Assembly (NCBI GenBank): GCA_022813625.1
Contig: JAKLMB010000044.1
Location: 208,587 to 272,586, forward strand
DNA from: Aaosphaeria pasadenensis
Taxonomy: Eukaryota > Ascomycota > Dothideomycetes > Pleosporales
DNA length: 64,000 nt
Direction: 5' to 3'
Shown: positions 41,412-52,527 of the stretch, one piece after another
How positions within the stretch are numbered: the stretch's first letter is position 1
Layout: each line of letters opens with the position of its first letter
Made by a program: the position numbers and the translations under genes
The notes under the pieces: model-generated
Told to the model about the DNA's origin: nothing
The model's input: the letters and a program-made list of their open reading frames with translations, nothing else
Databases searched by the model: none

Positions 41412-42009
41412 ATGCTCTTTCTCAAACCTCTTCTTGTCACAGCCGCAGTTCTAGTCACCCAGTCAGCTGCTGATGGATGCCATATCCAAAGTAAGTCAAC
41501 GAGGCCGAGCAAAGACGCAATTGATCCTTCCATCGCTGACTTACAGCAAAGATGACCATATTGGCAAAACGTGCATCTTCAAGGACCGCATCCACTGGGA
41601 GTACCTTGTGAACAACTACTGCGGGATGTACGATCCCGGACGTGTTGTTCCAGTCGGTAGCTCTATCGGGTCAAAGATGTTAGTGCCAGACGGCTTTGGT
41701 GATTATCAATACTTCTGGGGTAAGTAATACGTAGGTGTGAAGAGAGAGCTGACCAGATACCGAAGGGTCACTAACACACGTTGTTTGCAGGCAATCACCG
41801 CATTGACAAGGGCGATGGAGGCCCCAATCACTTGATTACCCTTAAGGAATGTCATGACGACATGATGAAGATCTGGGATAAGTGTCCGGAGAGGAAGGGT
41901 GGATGGGTAGACACGACGTTCGGCACAGTAAGCATATTCCCTTCTTGTCGTATCCTGTGATTGGCATATTAACCTAGTGTAGACTTTTGCTGAATGCATC
42001 CGCAAGTAA
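41412..42009 (+). CDS. Small secreted cysteine-containing protein
   Basis: Four exons: 41412-41490, 41552-41719, 41791-41927 and 41983-42009, giving 136 residues; all frames close. The first 20 residues (MLFLKPLLVTAAVLVTQSAA) form a clear signal peptide with an Ala-x-Ala-like cleavage site. The mature protein of about 116 residues has six cysteines (DGC, KTC, NYC, KEC, DKC, AEC), enough for three disulfides. It matches no family I recognise. Small size, secretion and an even number of cysteines are features of effector-like or antimicrobial-type proteins, but those roles are inference. A TATAAA about 145 bases upstream supports the start. Confidence 0.72.
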
Positions 42010-42332
42010 ACCTAGACAGACTTCTTTAGATATTCTATATATAAAGGAATTAGTACTCTTCCTCTCCTTAGAAAAGACAAAATAGCAAAAAGGTAAACTT
42101 GACATACGTCTTTGAGCCCTACCTACACATAGCCTCTCTCTCTACCATTCTACTTAAACTACGCCCCCTTTTCCCTATCCTTCCAAGTTGGACCTGCAGT
42201 ACTACCCTAGAGTCCTCCCGTCATATCATTCTTGAAATCTCCAACCAAGTCGGAGCTTATCCGAAAGTAATTATACCCCGCCACATCCCCCGCCTCCAAC
42301 ACCTTCTCCACCCCAATCATACCCCTAAGAAA

Positions 42333-42869
42333 TTATGTCCTCACCTTCCCCTTCCTCCAAATCTCCTCCGCCCTCTCCAACAACTCCCCCTCGTTCGCAC
42401 CCCTAAGAAACTTCCTCGCTTCTTCATACCGCTCCTCGAAGTCATTGTTGAAGCCATCCGCTTGTGTTTGATCACGGCTACCACTCATAATCCTCATAAA
42501 CTCCTCTTCCAACCCGCGCTGACGCAGCAGCACACGCAGCTGATCAAACGGCCGTGTTACCTCGGCATGTTCGGCCGACTCGTAAACTTCCCAGTAGTCG
42601 GCGCGCAGGGGCAACGGCCAGGTAGCGATCCATTCGGCTATTTCCTGTTCGTTCAACGGGCAGATGTAGCGTTAGTTTGGGGAGAAGGGGTCGCGGGAGA
42701 AGGATTCGCTAGAGGTGAGTTGCTGCTCATGGGTTGTTGTTGTTGTTGATGATGATGATGATGATGATGCTGTTGCCGTCGTCGTTGGGGTGGCATCGGT
42801 AGACTGAACAGGGGATTCACTTGGGAGTGAGGCATTTGGTTGATGTTGTTGATGATTATTGGATTCCAT
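42333..42869 (-). pseudogene. Uncharacterised protein gene interrupted by an in-frame TAA
   Basis: From the ATG at 42869 the minus strand reads a Gln/Ser/Thr-rich low-complexity head, then SRDPFSPN, a TAA stop at 42672-42674, and continues in the same frame as RYICPLNEQEIAEWIATWP through an acidic helical domain ending RAEEIWRKGKVRT at 42333. The two halves would form one 178-residue protein. No splice pair removes the stop. The stop would arise from CAA by a CpA-to-TpA change, the RIP preference. Alternatively the downstream part is translated from an internal start, or the base is a sequence error. I do not recognise the family. An ATG at 42965 could extend the head. Confidence 0.5.
42725..42790. 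repeat. Trinucleotide microsatellite
   Basis: Runs of TTG and ATG triplets on the plus strand encode the poly-Ser/poly-Thr stretch of the minus-strand gene. Confidence 0.7.
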
Positions 42870-43300
42870 AGTGTTGAGTGCCACTTTTGTTGTAGACAGG
42901 ATGTGTAAAGGTGAAGAAAGCTGTAATTTTATGTTATTGCAGTAGCTAACAGAGAATAGTAGCAAGTCATGCTAAACTAGAGATACAGTGGGAGAAGATT
43001 AGAAGGTTGTTGAACAGTATAGAATAATATATTACTGTGCTGCAAGATATGCAGGATACATGTTGTTATAGTCTGTATAATATACATAACTATATATATA
43101 ACTGTACCTAGACCCCCTTTACCTATATAGCTAGATAGCTACCTACCTTATTATAAAAGGGTTCTAGTCTACCTACCTGGGGACAACGTCTGAACCCAGC
43201 ACCCGTGGACGTTTCGAATATTGAAAGGGTATTTGTACTATATCACAACCCATCCTCATATTTTATACAGATAGAACTAGATGTCTCTTCTTTTTTCCCA
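42870..43300. other. Intergenic, A/T-rich
   Basis: 430 bases, including the promoter of the interrupted gene and the 3' flank of the FAD oxidase, with several TA-rich stretches near 43020-43110. No gene was recognised. Confidence 0.4.
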
Positions 43301-45004
43301 TCACACTCCAATCGGCGCATACCATCGAAACCGATCTTGGGGATCATACGCCCTCTTGTGCTTCTTCAAGTCGTGCACCCTCCAAGAATTATAGCCATAG
43401 ATGTTCTCCAACGACTCCTCTCCCACCGCGTAGTTCACGTACGTGTGCATCTTTTCCGCCTTGGACGCATTGTGTAGCGTCATGCGCAGGTTGCGGCCAA
43501 AGTCCTCTGCGATAGCGTCAAGCGAAGCGTCAGGTGCGTACGTCACGACGGGGGATCTGGGAGAAGAAGAGAAAAAAAAACACGTCAGTCCATCGTTGTC
43601 TTTGCATGGCGAAAGAGTGAATTGCAGAGGGGCAAACTCACGAGAGGACGAAATAATCCCTGTGCGGTATCGCTGTCGAGTCCAGCCTGACGCTCTTGAC
43701 GGCCTGGGTCGAGAGACCCTCGAACAACATCAGCGATCCGGCTAGACCGGGGTGATCCGAAATGGTTTTATTGAAATAGTCAAAGGTCGCTTTGCCCGCG
43801 CCCGGATCGAATCTATCCAGGTAGATGGGATAGCGAATACGATTCAGATTCTCGTGTTGACAAATTGCGTCATTGATGCCATTTCCCGTTATCCCAGAGA
43901 GCTGCGGGTACGTCGCGGTGCCATTCTGAATGTCGATTGGAGAGAATTGACGGAACGGAGCGACCCATTTGTCGGCAGCGGAAGCCGGGCCGTTGTACAG
44001 GATGCTGAAGAATACAAGCGCGTTGACGGGATCGATTTGCGGTAGTCGCCCAAAGACGGCGTAGTGCTCAAACTGCACTGGCGTGTCCCGCTTGATCTTG
44101 TTCAGCTGTCCGAATACTGCTTCTATGGAATCGCCTCGGTAGATGAAGTTCTCGTAGTACCATATGTCGTCCTTGGGTACATCGTAGATCTTTACCGTCG
44201 CCTCGGTCACTATGCCGAAGTTGTGTCCCGCGCCTCGGAGTGCCCAGAACAGTTTGGGGTTGGACGTGTCGGAGGCGGTTACAATGGTGCCATTTGCAAG
44301 CACCACTCGTGCAGAGATGAGTTGGTCGGCTGCAAGTCCGTGGTATCCTTGGAGGAAGCCGTGGCCGCCGCCGAGGAGGGGACCCAAGAAGCCGACGCAT
44401 TCGCAAGTGCCGCTCACTAGAAGCTCTTAGTGGGACTGTGTGACTGAGATGGAGAGAAGCATCGTAGCCGTACCAGTCTGTTTGTTTGCGTTCCAAAGCT
44501 CGGTGGTTATATCGAGGTTGCTGGCACCACCACCAATCGTCGCCGTGTTGTTGTCGTGAACAGTAATCTTCTTCAGGGATCGGATCGTGATTTGGAGTCC
44601 CTTCTTGAGACCCCCCAAAGATTTTATCTCGCCATGTCCGGCGTTGACCACGAGGAAAGGGATTGAGTATCTGTTTGCGTATTTGACCTTTCTCGCCGTT
44701 AGTTTGAAGCCATGCCTCTTGCATGACAGACGGATGAGCTTACAGTCTCGACAATGTCGTTCTCATTTGCGACCTGGACGACATAATCAAAGCTTGGACT
44801 GGCAAATACCTGCCATCTCTTGGTTGCTTCGGTCAAGTTTCCGCGCTCGGAGTCGACAATGATGGCTTCGGGAGACAGCACTGGGCCCAATTCACTTCGA
44901 ATTGATGGCACGCCGTCATCCCGGCGTATCACGGTAGCTGAAGATTGTGAAAAGTAGGAAGCAACAACAAGAGAGAGTGAGACGAGGGAGTGCGAGATGG
45001 TCAT
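43301..45004 (-). CDS. Secreted FAD-binding oxidoreductase (berberine-bridge-enzyme-like)
   Basis: Minus-strand exons are 44744-45004, 44474-44687, 43642-44416 and 43301-43556, giving 501 residues. A signal peptide (MTISHSLVSLSLVVASYFSQ) starts the protein. The PCMH FAD domain includes FDYVVQVANENDIVETVKYAN, PFLVVNAGHG with a His at the flavin-attachment position, TATIGGGASN, and GFLGPLLGGGHGFLQGYHGLAADQL. The C-terminal BBE segment reads YVNYAVGEESLENIYGYNSWRVHDLKKHKRAYDP. Such enzymes oxidise alcohols or close rings in fungal secondary metabolism, or oxidise sugars extracellularly. It is divergent from a Nor-1-like SDR and probably forms the left edge of the HR-PKS cluster. Confidence 0.88.
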
Positions 45005-46242
45005 GATTAGTGATGGTGGTGGGAGGTTCCCGGGAATGCGGCGATTGTCGCTGGACAACGGTACCAACACGAAAAGCAAACGAGTGAAACGCGATGGTGA
45101 TAAAATGTCAACTACGGTCTAAGGTGCTGTGCAGTGAACGCCCTTGGGTAGGTGGCGTGGTCAAGATCCGGGAATCATCCCATCAATCGTCCATAATATA
45201 ATCCGATAACCGAAAACAACGGTTTGAACAGGGGGTCTGAGGGGAGACTGCTCCATTGGCGTCTTTGTATGAGGCATCAATTGATCTCACTGGCCGACTG
45301 TTTCGGCATTCGAACTATATCTGTGCTTGATAATGCTGCCAAAGGCCTCCTCCGTACTATGTATAACGGAGTATTGGATGGCGAGGCGTAACGGTATTTG
45401 GTCCTTGCTGGTCCTTGCTAGACCGTTGCGCTTGCTAGACTATGGCACGGACGTAGACGTAGATAGCATGACCATGGAGATCTCATTTGTGTCTGCGCGT
45501 TGGCCATGATACGAATACCTACTACAATAGGTAATAGGTAGATGATAGGTGAGAGCAACAGGTATACCCCGGCAAACCATACCTCTACATAGTATGGTTT
45601 AGCCGATTACATGGGTTGTTGTGTATTGAATTGTATTGTATTGTATTGTGGCAACCCTGGTCCCTGCAATTACATCGCCCGTTGCCAATGCGCCTCGCCA
45701 AGAATGGCAATCACCCGCCTTGTCAATCTATTTCTTGTACAGTAGGCAATGATCTTTTGGGGTGGCGTAATCTATTTCCCTGTCGGAGGGGATCCTTCGA
45801 GAGCCAGGCCAAGCTTCCTTACTAGCATTCTCCACGGACCTAGTGCCGTGCCGATTAAGAATGGTAGTACATACAAACACCAACATGGCTTTGTCTCCGC
45901 TGCGGTGGATCCCGTCCTTGTATTGTATGCAGGATTCCCAAGGCTGCCTGGTGTGTGCTTCCAAGGTTCCAAGGTATATTGTACGTGCCGCATGTACTCC
46001 GTACGCCGCAGACTCCTGTGGAGGAGCTTCCAAGGTTGACCGTCCCGACATGTAGGGAGGGAGGCACAGTGTCTCTTTGATATGTAATGAGGCACGGTGC
46101 CTGCTTCAGACCAGCACGTGGATTCAAATAGTCACTGTTGGGCGTTCTTCATCACTGTTGAATCGCATACCCCTAAGTTAACCCCACACGATCAAGCGAT
46201 TTCCGTCTCTCAAGACAGCCAACATTTATCCAACCGCCCATC
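45005..46242. promoter_or_regulatory. Divergent promoter, FAD oxidase / SDR
   Basis: 1.24 kb with no gene recognised. It contains a short ATTGT pentamer microsatellite near 45625-45650 and one unextended CGG-N6-CCG (CGGTGGATCCCG at 45903), which by itself is within chance expectation. Confidence 0.5.
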
Positions 46243-47070
46243 ATGGCTGAGGCAAACATTGTTACCTTGATCACCGGTCCCAATCGAGGCAAGTCTCTGT
46301 CACCCACCTTAGCAGCTCTTTGCTCTCACTAGAACACACGATTAACAGCGGGGGGTTTAGGCATTGGCCGCGGTATCTTGGCCACGATTCTTACCCGTCC
46401 AAACAATACCGTCATCGCCGCCGTGCGCGATCCGCAAGCCGCCGCGTCGCAAAGTCTCAATGAGCTTCCCAAGGCAGACGGTTCATCGCTCCACGTCGTC
46501 AAGATCGACCAAGGCGTGCCCACCGACGCTGCGGCTGCCGTCAAGGACCTTGAAGCTGCTGGCATCTCGCACGTTGACACGATTGTCGCCAACGCCGCTA
46601 CAGCCGACGTAGCTGATTATGTGATAAGCACCTCGACGGATGATTTACGGCGCCATCTCGATGTCAACGTCATCGGCATCCTAGCCCTGTTCCAAGCCTT
46701 CGAGCCTCTCCTGCGAAAGGCGCAGGGCAAAAACCCAAAGTTCATCGCCCTCAGCTCCAACCTGGGAAGCATTGGCCTCGCTCCATACATTCCTGGCCCG
46801 TGGTTCTGCTACGGCGTCACCAAGGCCGCCTTGAACTACTTGATCCGTCGTATACATGTCGAGAACGACTGGTTGACTGCTACCGCCCTGCAGCCTGGAT
46901 GGGTGCAGACAGACATGGGCAATTTTGCTGCCAAATCCGTGGGCCTGGAGAGCGCGCCCATGAAATTGGAGGACAGCGTGGCCGGCTGCCTCAAAGTCAT
47001 CGATGCTGCTTCGAGGGAAAAGTATGCGGGTGAATTTGTCTCCAGTGAGCTTGAGACGGTGCAATGGTAG
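46243..47070 (+). CDS. Short-chain dehydrogenase, Nor-1 (norsolorinic acid ketoreductase)-like
   Basis: Exons are 46243-46288 and 46361-47070, giving 251 residues. The 72-bp intron uses a GC donor (GCAAGT), the only join that restores the SDR loop ITGPNRGIGRGIL. Other landmarks are TVIAAVRDPQ (NADP(H)-preferring Arg), DTIVANAAT in place of NNAG, KFIALSSNLGS with the catalytic Ser, and YGVTKAALNYLIRRIH with Tyr-x-x-x-Lys. The pattern resembles the Nor-1/AflD-type ketoreductases of polyketide pathways. It is cytosolic. Its place between an FAD oxidase and a P450 supports a tailoring role in the HR-PKS cluster. Confidence 0.86.
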
Positions 47071-47437
47071 GGTAAGCGGGAAAGGGCAGCAACTTAGCAT
47101 GCTCCCAGGTCTAGGTCGCGTTGCACAGGGGCATCTAATTGTTCAGGTAGCACATAGTACCATTAAAGAAATATTTTTGTTAATGAATCAATATTTTCGA
47201 GCAAATCCACCCACCGTTTGATCTGATTTTATTCACTTCCAAGTGTTGTGCAATTTTTTACTGAATTTTAATGAGACTTTTACGTGTCTGGGGAGAGTGA
47301 AGATATCGGCTCCCCCCGAAGATCAGCAACAGGTATGACAGCTAGAAGATGATATCACAAACAAAATGCCAGGGCCAGAAGGGTATGCAATAGCTCGAGT
47401 CGAGTTCATGTCGTATGTATTTTCAACACTATGTATT
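47071..47437. other. Convergent intergenic region
   Basis: 370 bases between the SDR and P450 ends. Nothing was recognised. Confidence 0.4.
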
Positions 47438-49163
47438 CTACTTGGTCAATTTTCTGAACTCCACAGCCTTGGTCGGATCTGGAACCAAGGCATCCGCGTA
47501 CACCAAGTTCTTCGGCCGCTCCGTTCCCTCTGGCAGCCTCAACTCATACTTCTCCAGAATGTTCACCAACATGATTTTGCTCTCGAGCCCCGCGAAAAAG
47601 CGCCCAGGACATGAATACCTCCCATGCCCGAACACGAGACTGTACACCCCGGTCGACGTAAAGTGGCTCGTCTTCGCTACGGCCAGTTGTGAATCAGGCA
47701 GCTCTTGCTGGCGCATGCGGTGGTACCGGAATCCGTCGAACACAAGAGGGTTGGGGAATTGTGAGTCGCTGAGCATGAGCGGGCCTGCTGCCACCGCGAT
47801 CCAGCATGAGGCGGGCAAGACCTTACCGTCGTTGAGAGTGTGATTGCGGAGGACTTTGCGATTGAATGCCACTGGGAGGGTTTTTTTTGGGTCAGTCTTC
47901 GGATACGGCATGTGACAAGCAGTCAACTCACAGGAAGATGGGGGATTCAAACGCATCGACTCCTTCATGAAGCTGTCCAGCTTGGACAGTTTCGCAATCG
48001 TCGTCTTGGACAACAAGCCCCCGTCCTCTGCTAACGCCTCGCGGTATTCCGCTATCAACTCTGGCGCATATTCGTCCCAGCGCGCCGCAAGATCGAATAG
48101 GACATTCGACATGTGGTTGGTGGTGGTATGTACGGCGGCAAAACTAATCCCCATCTGCCGCTCCACGATACTCAGCTCATCCGGGTTGGGACCGGATGCT
48201 TCGATGAGCCAATCAAGCATGTTCCTCTCCCCTGGATCACTGGTGGGCTCCTGGAGGCGTTTGCGGATCCCGGGGAGTAGAATTTTGCGCAGGTTGCGGT
48301 GGTGGAGTTTGATGCGCCATAGTTGGGGGAGGAAGGGTGCGACGAGGGGGCGGACTATGGACGGGAGGATTTTCAGGAGACTGGATGCGACGAATACACA
48401 GGTCGCAAAGTCGCTGTATGTATGGCGCAGAAGGGAGCTTTTGGCGAGTTCTTTGCCAACAAGGATGCGGCTGGTCATGTGGCCAACGATTTCGAGGAAG
48501 ACGTCGTGGACAAGAACTGGAGTCCAATCTGTTACATGGTCAGTTAGCCCGCGTTCTTGTTACAATTGAAAACGAGGCGAAGATCGTAGTACCTTTGCAG
48601 TCCGGGAGTTCGACCTCATACGCCATTTTGCACGTTTCGTCGAGCGGTTGGACTAGCGTCCCCAGCTTTTGCGTCAAATGGTTGCGAATCACATTCCAAG
48701 TAATGTCGCCCATTATCTTGTGCGCCTGCATGGTTGTGTACTTGCCCAGCAGATACTCCTCTACAGAAACCGACGAACTCATTACCGAAGTCGGCAAGCT
48801 CTTCAGTTCCTCCATGTAGTGCGGTGGTAGAATATAGAACCTGTAGTCCGCCAGCGGCGCCCTCAAGATCCGACCGGTATTCTTCTTGAATGCTGCAAAC
48901 ATCAAATAATGCCCCTCGACCATGTATCGCAACTTCGCGCGCATTTCCGCAAGCCATGGCCACGAGGATTTCTCCTCTGGGGCGCCAACGAGCACTGCGT
49001 CATACTGCGCTTTCTTTCCTCCCTCTTTGACGCTGTATATTCCCGGTGGATTTCTCGCACTGAAGATGGCAAAGGTCAGTATTGTGGAGATAACAAGTGT
49101 GCCCGTTAGGGAGATCAAATGTTCTGAAATGGCGACTTTGGTCCAATTCTCGATGATATCCAT
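47438..49163 (-). CDS. Cytochrome P450 monooxygenase
   Basis: Minus-strand exons are 48593-49163, 47932-48528 and 47438-47871, giving 533 residues. An N-terminal membrane helix (SLTGTLVISTILTFAIFSA, residues about 18-36) anchors it in the ER. P450 landmarks are the I-helix ISFAAVHTTTNHMSNVLFDL, the K-helix ExxR in KESMRL, and the haem loop VFGHGRYSCPGRFFAGLE with the thiolate Cys. The spacing fits fungal tailoring P450s of the ent-kaurene-oxidase-like type often found in polyketide and terpene clusters. It is probably a hydroxylase of the HR-PKS product. The second intron leaves an in-frame open read-through, so unspliced transcripts would still encode protein. The divergent promoter contains two inverted-repeat elements. 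Confidence 0.9.
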
Positions 49164-49403
49164 GATGATAGATGGCTATTTCTATAACGACGTGAATACG
49201 ATGTCGGGACTGTTTGGGACGTTGGGAACGAACTGTGGAAGGCCTTTGCTGTGCAATCGCATGAGATGAATGCGGTTATGCTGGACGGCAAGCTGAGCCT
49301 TCAGATCTAGGCACAGTGCCTGGAGGATGACCAAACCTAAGGCCAGAAGAGGAAGCCTGAATGATAAACCTACCTATACTACTTCTACCTAGTACTTTGT
49401 ACT

Positions 49404-49619
49404 AACAACCAGTACCGCATAATCTGTAATTGTTTAGATATGCTAGGCCCGATTAAGGTCCCGTTTCAACCAATTATAACAAGTAAATCCAGGTTAGGCT
49501 TCAGGTTTAGTGTCAAAATCGCTCTCCTGCTGATGTGTACTGAGTTTGATTGGATAAAACAGCACCTTAATCGGGCCTAGCATACCTAAACAATTACAGA
49601 TTATGCGGTACTGGTTGTT
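49404..49619. mobile_element. MITE-like element with 56-bp inverted repeats
   Basis: The left arm, 49404-49459, starts AACAACCAGTACCGCATAAT; the right arm, 49564-49619, is its reverse complement with one mismatch. The total is 216 bp with a 104-bp interior and no coding capacity. The left side is preceded by TA-like sequence, but a clean target-site duplication is not seen. Confidence 0.65.
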
Positions 49620-50161
49620 GCAATTGAGCAATGGCCTAAACGGGTCACGGACTTACTACAGGCACCCGGGCGGCATTGCGCAATCCCGCTTACCCTCCAA
49701 CCGCCCCTAAAGATTGAGTGTAGCCTTATTGGTTATAGATCTATTGTTTTAGAACCCTAGTTGTCGTGGGTCTGTTGCTGTAGCTGTTAGGTTTTAAACG
49801 TTTTATACTTATCTATACTTTGCTACAACAGCCAGCGAGGCATGCTTTACAACTTACCATTACTTTTACAGTCATATTTATGTTCTTATTCACACTTCGC
49901 TATTATGGCCGCACATGTCGGCTTCTAGACTTTTCAACGGGCTGCTGGTCCGTCCGGGCGTAGGTCAACATGTAGGACGGCCTACGCATACGTTTAGCAG
50001 GGCTGGGATTCTAATCCTCCTGAGGTCAGTACATACAAGTAGTATCGTAATGTATCGGCTTCCTACCTAGACAGCATGGCTAGGAGCATGCCTAGTCCAT
50101 ACCTAGGTAGCTGCAGGTCGACGCGCTGCGAGGCGACCTTGGCGAGAACGCCTCCAACTTA

Positions 50162-50342
50162 CAGAGGGTTGGCACGTCGGGCTGGCCACCTGCTAACTTC
50201 ATGTATCTTCTATACCTAAAGTGTCTACTTAAAACTATACTGTAGCTAGTAAACAATCTTAACTGCTTGCAATAAACCTTGCTAAGACACTGTTGTAGGC
50301 ATAAATACTAGCATGGGGCCAGCCCGACGTGCCAACCCTCTG
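50162..50342. mobile_element. MITE-like element with 26-bp inverted repeats and TA flanks
   Basis: The arms begin CAGAGGGTTGGCACGTCGGG and are perfect over 26 bases (50162-50187 and 50317-50342). The element is 181 bp and is flanked by TA on both sides, as expected for Tc1/mariner-type target-site duplication. No ORF is present. Confidence 0.7.
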
Positions 50343-50719
50343 TACATATGTAGTGTTATCTTCGCGTACGCTCGCCTTCGGAGTCCGTAAAGGCCCAGCA
50401 TGTTGGGCTACAACACCTCATTAGGCGCCCGCCGCTCACCAGGCTCAGATGTATTGCCCAGCAACCTTTCCTTTGGTTAAGCCTAATTCGAGGACAAATG
50501 GACTACAACAGATGTTGGCCCAAGCATCAACAATTTCCGCGGGGGTGGCGTCGTAAAAAGGGACAGTCGACAGGGTCGCTTGCCGTCTCACACGAAACAT
50601 GCCCGCATGACGATCAGGACATATCCCGCTGCCCTTTCTTTCCCAGTTATTATCCCTTTCAGTCGCATGTGCCTTCGCTCTGGGCTATTCACGCAATCAC
50701 TCTCGTCGACACTCGCACC

Positions 50720-51963
50720 ATGACGGCCATACCACTGTCAGTCAACCCCAAGGGGAGGGCTATCATCATCGTTCTCGGTGTATTCCTGGCACTGGACTTT
50801 CTCTTCGTCTTGGCCAGATACTGGGCCCGTCACATCAAGGGAAGGTCGCTCGAGTTCAATGACTGGGCTATGTTTTCGGCTTTGGTGAGCAGTTCGCCCA
50901 CTCCAAACGCAAGGAATCGTCAACTGACGGCACGAATGGGCAGATCTCTGTCACCGCCCTTTACTTTACTGAAGTCGCGGCTGTGCGCAATGGTGGCGTC
51001 GGTCTGCACGTCATGGAAATCATCATGCAGTGGGGAGGCATGGAAACTGTCATGACGGCTGGAAAGCTCGTGCTTACTGCTGACATCTTGTGGTACGATC
51101 ATTCTTCCGAGTTACACCATTCTCGGTGATTTGTTCAGCTACTGACGCTTTTCGATAGGAATGTGGCTACGCTGACCATCAAGATGTCCATCCTCCACCT
51201 TTATATTTCCATTTTCGGCCTTACCAGCCCCAAGTTCTGTCGCCTCGTATGGGGGGTGATGGGTTTCTGCGTCGTCAGCACCATCGTCTTCGTCGTGCAA
51301 ATCCTCGTCCTCTGCCGCCCACTCGCCTTCTTCTGGGATAAAACCATCGCGGGGAAATGTGGCTCTCTACCACTCACATACCTCATTCCAGGCATCATCA
51401 TCACTGTTGAAGACATTGTCACGTTTGCGCTCCCTATGCAGCTTCTCTGGAACCTTCGGATGAAGACAGGCAAGAAGCTCGGCGCAATCTTCATCTTTGG
51501 AATTGGTTTCGGTATCTGCTTGATGTCTGGTGTGCGCCTAAAGTATGTCATTGAGCTCGACACTCAGGATTTTACTGCATCCATCTGGCAGTTTGCAATT
51601 CTGGGCACGTTGGAGCCTATGCTCGGTATAATCAGTGCCTGTATGCCAGTCATTCCATCCATCATCGCGCACTACTCCGACCATCGCGTCATGGCCTGGA
51701 GCCAGAAAGGTGTCAGCAGCGGCGGAACCAAGACCTTCAAATCTGGGAAAAACGCATCGGGCCACTCGTCGTCGTTGTCGCATGAAGAGCACGCTGAATT
51801 CGAACGTCTCAGCGACCATGAGTATCCTCTCATTGACCAGGCTAAGCCAACCATGGGAACGCAGACGAGGGCAGTTGGGGATTGGAGTACTGCGGGATCC
51901 GACCGCGTTGATATTGAGCAAGGTGCTATCAAGGTAACCCGCCAATATACAGTGAATTCGTGA
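50720..51963 (+). CDS. Integral membrane protein, fungal rhodopsin-domain (PTH11-like) family
   Basis: Exons are 50720-50884, 50944-51092 and 51159-51963, giving 372 residues. Seven membrane helices are visible: the first in RAIIIVLGVFLALDFLFVLAR, later ones in FCRLVWGVMGFCVVSTIVFVVQILVLC, LPLTYLIPGIIITVEDIVTFALP and LGAIFIFGIGFGICLMSG, then a hydrophilic C-terminal tail. The SLEFNDWAMF motif after TM1 and DILWNVATLTIKMSIL are typical of the fungal rhodopsin domain (PF20684-like). Family members are plasma-membrane proteins related to PTH11-type receptors; the ligand is unknown. An upstream in-frame ATG at 50498 could add 74 residues, but the extension lacks features. It lies inside the HR-PKS neighbourhood; whether it belongs functionally is uncertain. 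Confidence 0.82.
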
Positions 51964-52527
51964 TAGAATGTGTTTAGCATCTTATAAAAAAGACATATAC
52001 AAAAAGTGTACAAAGTACAGTTCATAGTATTTAATATTTAGTGATTAAATTCTATTAACTAGTATATTTACAGTATATAAAATCAGAATAATATACCCTA
52101 TAAGTAAGTTACTACTATAGGTAAGTTACTACTTTTTACTAAGACTTTTCTGTATAGAGCCGCATGAAACACCGCGGCCGTTTCTTAGCAACGTCGCCTT
52201 CGGGATCCGAAGGGCGCCTTGGAACGGCAACTAGTGTTAGCCCCCTTTAGCAAACCTCACTGGGGTTCTCTGAACTGCGTCTACTCCAGCTATGGTATGT
52301 ATGTACGTACATGGTTTCTGACTAGTCCAGGACAGGGATAGAAATAATTTTCCATAGCGGGTGCGGTTCGAGGCACTTTGCTGCCGCCCTGGAGAACGCC
52401 TCGATGATCCAAATGTACACTAGCTAGAGGTTGTTTTGGCGACGGTCTGAACCTCACCTGGGCATTCAAAAACTCCCATGAGTAGATGAAATGGTGCACT
52501 AGCTCGTGAATTTTCCAAATACTGCTC
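51964..52527. other. Intergenic, promoter of the O-methyltransferase
   Basis: 560 bases, A/T-rich on the left (51965-52140). Nothing was recognised. Confidence 0.4.

Larger units (their letters stand above)
49164..50719. promoter_or_regulatory. Divergent intergenic region, P450 / rhodopsin-domain protein
   Basis: 1.56 kb with no gene recognised. It contains two separate inverted-repeat elements at 49404-49619 and 50162-50342, described individually. Confidence 0.55.

Noticed and set aside
45903..45914. CGG-N6-CCG (CGGTGGATCCCG) between the BBE oxidase and SDR
   Set aside because: Single, without T/A extension, in a 1.24-kb region where about 0.3 would be expected; kept as background, not counted as part of the regulon.
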